From assembly GCA_965662545.1 (NCBI GenBank), contig CBFIHZ010000039.1, positions 1 through 30,024 on the forward strand: a DNA stretch of 30,024 nucleotides, written 5' to 3'. The notes beneath the pieces were generated by a model, which had not been told where the DNA came from, did no database searches, and worked only from the letters and a program-made list of their open reading frames with translations. Made by a program: the position numbers and the translations under genes. The stretch is from CPC320 sp002684375 (lineage in GTDB: Bacteria > Pseudomonadota > Alphaproteobacteria > Rhodobacterales > Rhodobacteraceae). Shown piece by piece: positions 24,621 through 30,024 of the stretch; position 1 is the first letter of the stretch; each line of letters begins with the position of its first letter.

Positions 24621-27404
24621 ATGTCTGATAAAGTACAATTTACGCTAGACGGCCAAACGGTAGAGGCTGAGGCCGGTATGACAATTTGGGAGGTTGCTAA
24701 CGGCCGGGGTCTGGTGATCCCACATCTGTGTCACAAGCCCGCACCGGGATACCGCCCGGATGGAAATTGCCGCGCTTGTATGGTCGAGATTGAAGGCGAG
24801 CGCACCCTGGCGGCTTCGTGTATCCGTGAACCCAGTCAAGGCATGGTGGTGACCACTGATTCAGCCCGTGCCAGCAATGCGCGCAAGATGGTCGTTGAAA
24901 TGCTGGTTACGGATCAACCGGCGCGCGATGTTGCCCATGATAAATCCAGCCACCTTTGGGACATGGCAGATTTAAGTCAAGTGTGCGAAAGTCGCCTTCC
25001 GCCGCTGGAGCCGGACCGGGTGCCTTTGCTGGATGACAGCCATGTGGCGATGTCGGTTAATCTGGATGCCTGTATTCAATGTGGGCTCTGCGTGCGTGCG
25101 TGTCGCGAGGTTCAGGTCAATGATGTGATCGGTATGGCCGGGCGGGGTCACAACGCGTACCCAACCTTTGACATGGCAGATCCAATGGGGGCCTCTAGCT
25201 GTGTTGCCTGTGGCGAATGTGTGCAGGCCTGTCCAACCGGTGCGTTGATGCCCTCGACGGCGGTTGATGACGACCAGATTGGAGACAGCGCTGATTACGA
25301 TGAAGAAATAAAAAGCGTTTGCCCGTTTTGCGGTGTTGGCTGTCAGGTCTCTTTGAAAGTCAAAGATAACAAAATTAAATTTGTCGAGGGTATAAATGGT
25401 CCGGCTAATGAGGGTCGGCTATGCGTTAAGGGTCGATTTGGATTTGACTATATTCACCACGACCATCGCCTAACAAAGCCACTGATCCGGCGCACTGATG
25501 CGCCCCCGAAAGGTTTGAACGTGGATCCGTCCAACTGGTCTAAGTTTTTTCGCGAAGCCAGTTGGGACGAGGCGCTTGACGCCGCAGCAGATGGTCTGAA
25601 TACGCTCAAGGCGGAAAATGGGGGGCGGTCGGTTGCCGGGTTTGGCAGTGCGAAATGTACCAATGAAGAAGCCTATCTTTTTCAAAAAATCATCCGTCAG
25701 GGTTTTGGCCATAACAACGTGGATCACTGCACCCGTCTGTGCCATGCCTCTTCCGTGGCTGCATTGATGGAAAATGTTGGATCGGCAGCGGTGACAGCGA
25801 CGTTCAATGAGATCGAAAATGCTGATGTGGCGATCGTGATTGGCGCCAACCCGATCGAAAACCATCCCGTAGCGGCGACCTATTTCAAACAGTTCACGAA
25901 GCGCGGTGGCAAGCTGATTATAATGGATCCGCGTGGTCAAGCGCTCAAACGGTTCGCCAGCCATATGCTGCAATTCCGCCCCGGGGCGGATGTGTCGATG
26001 CTGAATGCGATTATGCATGTGATCGTCGAAGAGGACTTGTATGATCAGCAATATATCGAGGCTTATACCGAAAACTGGGAGGCGGAAAAGGCGCATCTGA
26101 AAGATTTCCCACCGGAAAAAATGGCCGAGATCTGCGGTATTGACGCAGAGACGCTGCGCGATGTGGCACGCACTTTTGCCGGTGCCAAGGCGGCAATGAT
26201 TTTCTGGGGTATGGGTGTGTCGCAACACATCCACGGCACTGATAACAGCCGTTGTTTGATCTCGCTGGCGCTGATGACTGGCCAAGTTGGCCGGCCGGGA
26301 TCGGGTCTGCACCCGCTGCGCGGTCAGAACAACGTGCAAGGCGCGTCCGATGCCGGCATGATCCCGATGTTCCTGCCCGATTATCAAAGCGTGACCGACG
26401 ACGGGGTGCGCAGTGCTTTTACCGAAGTCTGGGGCTCTGAGGATTTCAGCAATGAAAAAGGTCTCACTGTGACCGAGATTATGGATGCGGTGCACGACGG
26501 AGAGATCCATGGCATGTATATTTTGGGTGAAAATCCGGCGATGTCGGACCCCGATGTAGAGCATGCCCGCGATGCGCTGGCCAAATTGCGTCATTTGGTG
26601 GTGCAGGATATCTTTATCACCGAGACTGCCAATTATGCCGATGTGATCCTACCTGCCTCGGCGTTTGCCGAGAAATCCGGTACGGTAACCAACACCAACC
26701 GTCAGGTGCAAATGGGTCGGGCAGCGGTGTCACCTCCTGGAGAGGCGCGGGAAGACTGGTGGATCGAGGTGGAACTGGCCAAGCGGCTCGGTCTGAATTG
26801 GACGTATACCTCTCCGGCGCAAGTGTTTGATGAGATGGCGCTGAATATGCGGTCTCTGGACAATATCACCTGGGATCGGTTGACAGTTGAGAATGCGGTC
26901 ACTTATCCATCTCTATCAGCGCAAGACCCCGGTCAGGCGATCGTGTTTGGTGAGGGCTTCCCGCGCAATGATGGGCGGGCCAAATTTACACCAGCATCGT
27001 TGATTGCACCGGATGATGTGCCTGATGCCGAATATCCGATGATATTGACCACAGGCCGTCAGTTGGAACATTGGCACACTGGGTCGATGACGCGCCGTTC
27101 CAAGGTTTTGGATGCGGTTGAGCCAGAGGCCAACTGCTCGCTGCATCCCAAGACGCTGCGTGCGCTTGGTGTTGTCGCGGGCGGTCACGTGCGGTTGAGT
27201 ACCAAACGCGGGAGTATTGTGGTCATGGCCCGCGCCGACCGTGCGGTGTCGGAAGATATGGTATTCTTGCCTTTCGCCTATGTCGAGGCAGCGGCTAATA
27301 TCCTGACCAACTCTGCGGTGGATCCCTACGGCAAAATTCCCGAGTTCAAGTTCTCGGCGGTCAAAGTCGAGGCGGCCGATGGGAGCAAAATAGCAGCTGA
27401 ATAA
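24621..27404 (+). CDS. fdsA: NAD-dependent formate dehydrogenase catalytic subunit (Mo/W-bis-MGD)
   Basis: A 927-residue soluble formate dehydrogenase alpha subunit that oxidises formate to CO2. An N-terminal [2Fe-2S] domain (C37, C50, C53, C67) is followed by a ferredoxin-like part with two cysteine groups (C151, C154, C157, C161 and C194, C197, C200, C204). The molybdopterin domain begins with a [4Fe-4S] site (C234, C237, C241, C268). The metal ligand is C374 followed by H375 in CTRLCHASSVAAL, so this is a cysteine rather than selenocysteine enzyme. The C-terminal cofactor-binding domain contains ILTTGRQLEHWHTGSMTRR. There is no Tat signal, in keeping with a cytosolic NAD-linked complex. 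It ends the operon at a strong terminator, and the maturation genes fdsC/fdhD and the small subunit fdsD are not in the window. It would remove formate made by Frc. Confidence 0.96.
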   Translation: MSDKVQFTLDGQTVEAEAGMTIWEVANGRGLVIPHLCHKPAPGYRPDGNCRACMVEIEGERTLAASCIREPSQGMVVTTDSARASNARKMVVEMLVTDQPARDVAHDKSSHLWDMADLSQVCESRLPPLEPDRVPLLDDSHVAMSVNLDACIQCGLCVRACREVQVNDVIGMAGRGHNAYPTFDMADPMGASSCVACGECVQACPTGALMPSTAVDDDQIGDSADYDEEIKSVCPFCGVGCQVSLKVKDNKIKFVEGINGPANEGRLCVKGRFGFDYIHHDHRLTKPLIRRTDAPPKGLNVDPSNWSKFFREASWDEALDAAADGLNTLKAENGGRSVAGFGSAKCTNEEAYLFQKIIRQGFGHNNVDHCTRLCHASSVAALMENVGSAAVTATFNEIENADVAIVIGANPIENHPVAATYFKQFTKRGGKLIIMDPRGQALKRFASHMLQFRPGADVSMLNAIMHVIVEEDLYDQQYIEAYTENWEAEKAHLKDFPPEKMAEICGIDAETLRDVARTFAGAKAAMIFWGMGVSQHIHGTDNSRCLISLALMTGQVGRPGSGLHPLRGQNNVQGASDAGMIPMFLPDYQSVTDDGVRSAFTEVWGSEDFSNEKGLTVTEIMDAVHDGEIHGMYILGENPAMSDPDVEHARDALAKLRHLVVQDIFITETANYADVILPASAFAEKSGTVTNTNRQVQMGRAAVSPPGEAREDWWIEVELAKRLGLNWTYTSPAQVFDEMALNMRSLDNITWDRLTVENAVTYPSLSAQDPGQAIVFGEGFPRNDGRAKFTPASLIAPDDVPDAEYPMILTTGRQLEHWHTGSMTRRSKVLDAVEPEANCSLHPKTLRALGVVAGGHVRLSTKRGSIVVMARADRAVSEDMVFLPFAYVEAAANILTNSAVDPYGKIPEFKFSAVKVEAADGSKIAAE

Positions 27405-27446
27405 ACTGTGCATGGCGCGTATTTTGTCGCGCCATGCCGCAGTTTT
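27403..27446 (+). terminator. Rho-independent terminator after the formate dehydrogenase operon
   Basis: A perfect ten-base stem, GCATGGCGCG at 27410-27419 with CGCGCCATGC at 27428-27437, encloses an 8-base loop. It is extended by AAACTG/CAGTTT arms across a small bulge and is followed by TTTT. It begins at the fdsA stop codon. Confidence 0.9.
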
Positions 27447-27553
27447 ATATTGTCGAGGGTGATAGCGTGATGATCTGTGATCGCCCTCGTGCCCAGAAAA
27501 CCTGACACATAGATCGTCGCGGTCCGGCGTTTTTTGCCTTTGAGCGCCGGGCA

Positions 27554-27847
27554 CTAGACACAGCTAAATGTAATTTCTGTTCTTGGAAGGTTGCCCAGTA
27601 AATACGGGGGGCGCGAGTCTAACGTGTCGGTGACAAGAAGGGTTTGACCCAGAACCATACAATGGTTTTCAGCCTCTCTTAGGGCGTCAATTTTTACGGC
27701 GCCAAGGCCATGAAACCCACTGGCGGCTTGACGGGTCAGGATATATTGATTGTTGCCAAGTCTTGCGACACCGGGGTTTGAGGGTGAACACCCCTGTAAG
27801 ATGGCCAAGACAGCCAACAACGGCGTGAAAAAACCTACTCTTTTCAT
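27554..27847 (-). CDS. Small lipoprotein of unknown function
   Basis: A 97-residue protein with a lipoprotein signal: a charged start (MKR), a hydrophobic core (PLLAVLAIL) and the lipobox LQGC with lipidated C20. The mature part is small and contains two further cysteines, C63 and C96, that could form a disulfide; QYILTRQA and a helix around IDALREAENHC resemble short cell-envelope lipoproteins of proteobacteria without known function. AAGGA lies about seven bases before the ATG. It begins 14 bases after the barrel gene stop and is probably the last gene of the TbpB-like/barrel operon. The 149 bases between it and the formate dehydrogenase gene hold that operon's terminator and a CCGGCG/CGCCGG inverted repeat near 27522-27548 without a clear U-run. 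Confidence 0.7.
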   Translation of the reverse strand: MKRVGFFTPLLAVLAILQGCSPSNPGVARLGNNQYILTRQAASGFHGLGAVKIDALREAENHCMVLGQTLLVTDTLDSRPPYLLGNLPRTEITFSCV

Positions 27848-27861
27848 ATTATAATCCTTTT

Positions 27862-28926
27862 TTATAATTTTATGGCGGTTAGCCGGAGTTTGAAATTTGG
27901 TTCAGAGACGTCATAATAATCGATCGTACTGTCGGTTATGGTGTAGCCTACACCAAGTGTCACACTGCTAAACAGCTGATAGGTCACGTTGAAAGAGGTG
28001 GTTTTTTCGTCCCAATCAACGCCGAATAATTTCCCGCCTTTTGCTGCGCTATACCCCGCCGATGTCATGAGCGGTTTGCCCCAAGCCTGCATTCTCAAAG
28101 AGCCGGAAAGTGATTTTCGGGTCACCAGTGTATTTTCCAAAGGCTCCCCCAAGGTGGCGGATATTTCTGAGAACAGGCCATTATTGTGAATGGTCTCAAT
28201 ACCGAAAGTCAGCTGGTTCTGGATATAGCTGGTGGCAAAATAGCGCTTTACCCCCACCGTGGCGTGATGATGTGTGAACGGGGCCGAGGTAAACAGTCGC
28301 ACGGCCGATACGCTGAAGTGGCCGCTGTTCTGGTCGGTGATATCCTTGTGGGTGCGCTGGGTGCTGCCGCAGACATCCAGATGCCAGAGGTCTTTGAGAT
28401 AGTTTTTAGCACAGGCACTGGCCGACAGTGTCGCAATACCGATGTGATGGGCGGGTGAATGCGCATAGGAGGCGTCAATATTCATATTCAAATACTTACC
28501 CCGCCCATAAAGGCTGCGACCGCTTGTTCCGATGCCAGCCCCGATCACCACGCCCTTTTTTTTGATAAGATGTGGCTGACCGGTAAAGCTGTTCCCCCCC
28601 AAAACAAGCGGTTTTTCGGGGTTGCCGCCGTTGATATTTGATGAATATTTTAAAATTGGCGACAGATACGGCTGGAAAGTGGTTTGTTTGATCCGACCTT
28701 CCAAGCCCAAGCCGGTGCTGAACCCTTCGCGCTTGAGACGGTAATCCAACACTTGGACGGTTCGCAAAGACAGCGCGGCCTTATCGCTGCGTTCCAACAT
28801 GCAAAAATTGGAAAGCCGCTCGTTCGGGCTGGAAACAAGACAATTAGCGTCCGACCGGGTGGCGGCAAAAATCGCCGCACTTACCCCACAGAGCAATATC
28901 CCGGCCCGCAATACTGTGTTTAGCAT
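27862..28926 (-). CDS. Outer-membrane beta-barrel protein, Slam (surface lipoprotein assembly modulator)-like
   Basis: About 354 residues, starting at the ATG at 28926 (a TTG directly before it is less likely). A signal peptide occupies roughly residues 1-27 (RAGILLCGVSAAIFAA core). The rest alternates polar and hydrophobic residues in short strands with turns, as in an outer-membrane barrel. LSPILKYSSNINGG near the first strands and the C-terminal VTLGVGYTITDSTIDYYDVS recall the barrel domain (DUF560) of Slam proteins. The N-terminal TPR part of canonical Slam is missing; only about 50 residues with C29 and C42 precede the barrel. The protein ends in leucine rather than an aromatic residue. 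It starts nine bases after a TbpB-like lipoprotein gene, the layout of type XI secretion pairs. The call is by pattern; another barrel family is possible. Confidence 0.55.
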   Translation of the reverse strand: MLNTVLRAGILLCGVSAAIFAATRSDANCLVSSPNERLSNFCMLERSDKAALSLRTVQVLDYRLKREGFSTGLGLEGRIKQTTFQPYLSPILKYSSNINGGNPEKPLVLGGNSFTGQPHLIKKKGVVIGAGIGTSGRSLYGRGKYLNMNIDASYAHSPAHHIGIATLSASACAKNYLKDLWHLDVCGSTQRTHKDITDQNSGHFSVSAVRLFTSAPFTHHHATVGVKRYFATSYIQNQLTFGIETIHNNGLFSEISATLGEPLENTLVTRKSLSGSLRMQAWGKPLMTSAGYSAAKGGKLFGVDWDEKTTSFNVTYQLFSSVTLGVGYTITDSTIDYYDVSEPNFKLRLTAIKL

Positions 28927-28935
28927 CAACGGTGA

Positions 28936-29850
28936 TTACTGCGATTTCTTGCCGTAAAAGGCCCCGGTATAGTTTTGGGTATCGTTACTATAGGCGAGAC
29001 CATGAACACCCTCGGCACCTGTGCCGGCAAAATAACCACTTATGCTTGCGCTGATCTGATCGCCGCCATTTAAGCCAATGAGCGCATCATCAGTCGAAAA
29101 TGCTCCGGTTACGTTGTTTATTACCATAGGGACTGAAGGTTTTGTTTTGAACACCATTGCGGGAATATCTTCACCATTCTTCGTGGTTATGGCTGTCATT
29201 GTGACTGTCTTGGTTTGGAAATTCGCTGTCATGTTAAAATTAGTGTCTGTGCCTTGTAGGTTAACGTTGCTGTCTTTTCGGATAATAGCAGTTCCGTTAT
29301 AGTTCTGGTCACCGCTAGGAAGATCGGATGGTTTCATGGAAGGAACCGGAGAGCCCGCCGATTGCAGGCCTATTTTTCCGCCAGTGTTCAATTCATGGAT
29401 CGCCACAAATTCGCCGGCTTTAGTTAAGGTATCGCCACGCGTTTTTATCTTAACGCTACGTCCGGTCTCGTCGTTGCCACTGCTCTCTATCGTGTACGAA
29501 TTTTTACTAATCTCAGGGCGGTTTGGTTTGGTTCCATCCCATGTGATCGTGCCGTTCAATATTTCCTTTGCCAAGCTCGGGTCGGTAGATGATAGGAAAG
29601 CGTTGATTTTATCATCTTTGTCGTCGGTCTCAAAATCGAGCAATTGGCCATAGATCACGTTGGAATTTCTGGCTGATGGGTTGGTTGTGGTTTTTTCTGG
29701 CTCGACTTTATTTGGACCGGGTGGGCTGCTTAAGTTATTTTGGGGATTGTCGTCGGGAACTATAGATCTATTGTCCACATGAACGTCTCTGTCGCATCCA
29801 ACAAGAACCACAGCGCTTAACACAGCGCCAAAAATGCATGATTTAGTCAT
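28936..29850 (-). CDS. TbpB-like surface lipoprotein
   Basis: A 304-residue lipoprotein with signal MTKSCIFGAVLSAVVLVGC; the lipobox LVGC places the lipid on C19. Next is a low-complexity linker rich in P, N, S and charged residues (about 20-65), then a beta-rich body. The C-terminus has the sequence style of the TbpB beta-barrel domain: NYNGTAIIRKDSN, an FNMTANFQTKTVTMTAI strand pair, SISGYFAGTGAEGVHGLAY and the closing YTGAFYGKKSQ. Such proteins are often annotated as transferrin-binding-protein-like or Slam-dependent surface lipoproteins; the ligand (metal, haem or host or matrix component) is not predictable. Residue +2 after the lipid cysteine is aspartate. It heads the operon, with 174 AT-rich bases upstream that show no clear promoter pair. 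Confidence 0.68.
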   Translation of the reverse strand: MTKSCIFGAVLSAVVLVGCDRDVHVDNRSIVPDDNPQNNLSSPPGPNKVEPEKTTTNPSARNSNVIYGQLLDFETDDKDDKINAFLSSTDPSLAKEILNGTITWDGTKPNRPEISKNSYTIESSGNDETGRSVKIKTRGDTLTKAGEFVAIHELNTGGKIGLQSAGSPVPSMKPSDLPSGDQNYNGTAIIRKDSNVNLQGTDTNFNMTANFQTKTVTMTAITTKNGEDIPAMVFKTKPSVPMVINNVTGAFSTDDALIGLNGGDQISASISGYFAGTGAEGVHGLAYSNDTQNYTGAFYGKKSQ

Positions 29851-30024
29851 ATCAAATACCTGTATAAATTTTGTTTTTTGTCTTTAGTATGGGTATATAT
29901 CTAAAAAGTATAGTATCATTTAACAAAATATTAATAAATATTTCATAACAGAATTAGTAGGGCTGTTTGGAACTGTAATTTTTACAATATATTTCAATGA
30001 TTTGAATGAATCTACTTCTGGACC

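Noticed and set aside
25731..25745. Selenocysteine in formate dehydrogenase
   Set aside because: The metal-ligand codon in the CTRLCH motif is a normal cysteine codon (TGC), with no in-frame TGA.
25470..26594. Long open frame (374 codons) antisense to the formate dehydrogenase alpha gene
   Set aside because: It lies wholly within a clear fdsA coding region, resembles no protein and reflects codon bias of the real gene.
1..30024. CRISPR arrays, tRNA or rRNA genes, insertion sequences, prophage genes
   Set aside because: No regularly spaced repeats, transposase or integrase frames, or recognisable tRNA/rRNA sequences were seen on either strand.

Overview
The window reads as a scaffold from a moderate-GC, probably marine alphaproteobacterium. 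SucC/SucD, the tripartite tricarboxylate transporter (TTT), the NuoEF-fused formate dehydrogenase and the FCD-type GntR regulator all have the flavour of Rhodobacterales/Rhodospirillales proteins; I cannot fix the order or genus. A run of 8 N at 15248-15255 inside fhs, flanked by two identical 77-bp copies, marks an unresolved assembly join.

Region 1 (1-4465, + strand): the end of prkA, then yeaH and spoVR, the widespread stress/stationary-phase trio, followed by a GNAT-like protein. Region 2 (4562-8726, - strand): a PanE/ApbA-family reductase, and an operon of an isochorismatase-like hydrolase, sucC and sucD. Region 3 (8727-8916): a divergent control region with a perfect 15-bp motif present twice in opposite orientation, whose core is a GntR-type palindrome. 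Region 4 (8917-15436, + strand): gntR, oxc (oxalyl-CoA decarboxylase), frc (formyl-CoA:oxalate CoA-transferase), a stand-alone 10-formyl-THF-hydrolase-like formyltransferase translationally coupled to frc, and fhs (formate-THF ligase). Region 5 (15680-18765): a tctC-tctB-tctA transporter ending in a hairpin. Region 6 (18945-20714): a large unknown protein with a zeta-toxin/AAA_33-like P-loop. Region 7 (20867-27404): a quinone oxidoreductase-like gene divergent from a LysR regulator, then an NAD-dependent molybdenum/tungsten formate dehydrogenase (fused NuoE/NuoF subunit plus catalytic subunit) with a strong terminator. Region 8 (27554-29850, - strand): a three-gene surface operon of a TbpB-like lipoprotein, a Slam-like outer-membrane barrel and a small lipoprotein.

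Together regions 2-7 look like an oxalate/C1 island. Oxalate would enter (possibly through TctABC), be activated by Frc, and be decarboxylated by Oxc to formyl-CoA. The one-carbon unit would leave as formate to NADH (formate dehydrogenase) or to 10-formyl-THF (Fhs). SucCD could supply succinyl-CoA as a priming CoA donor, and the PanE-like reductase could make glyoxylate from oxalyl-CoA. The least explained member is the formyltransferase between frc and fhs; a direct formyl-CoA/THF link is the most interesting hypothesis in the window. The surface-lipoprotein operon is a separate candidate type XI-like secretion pair.
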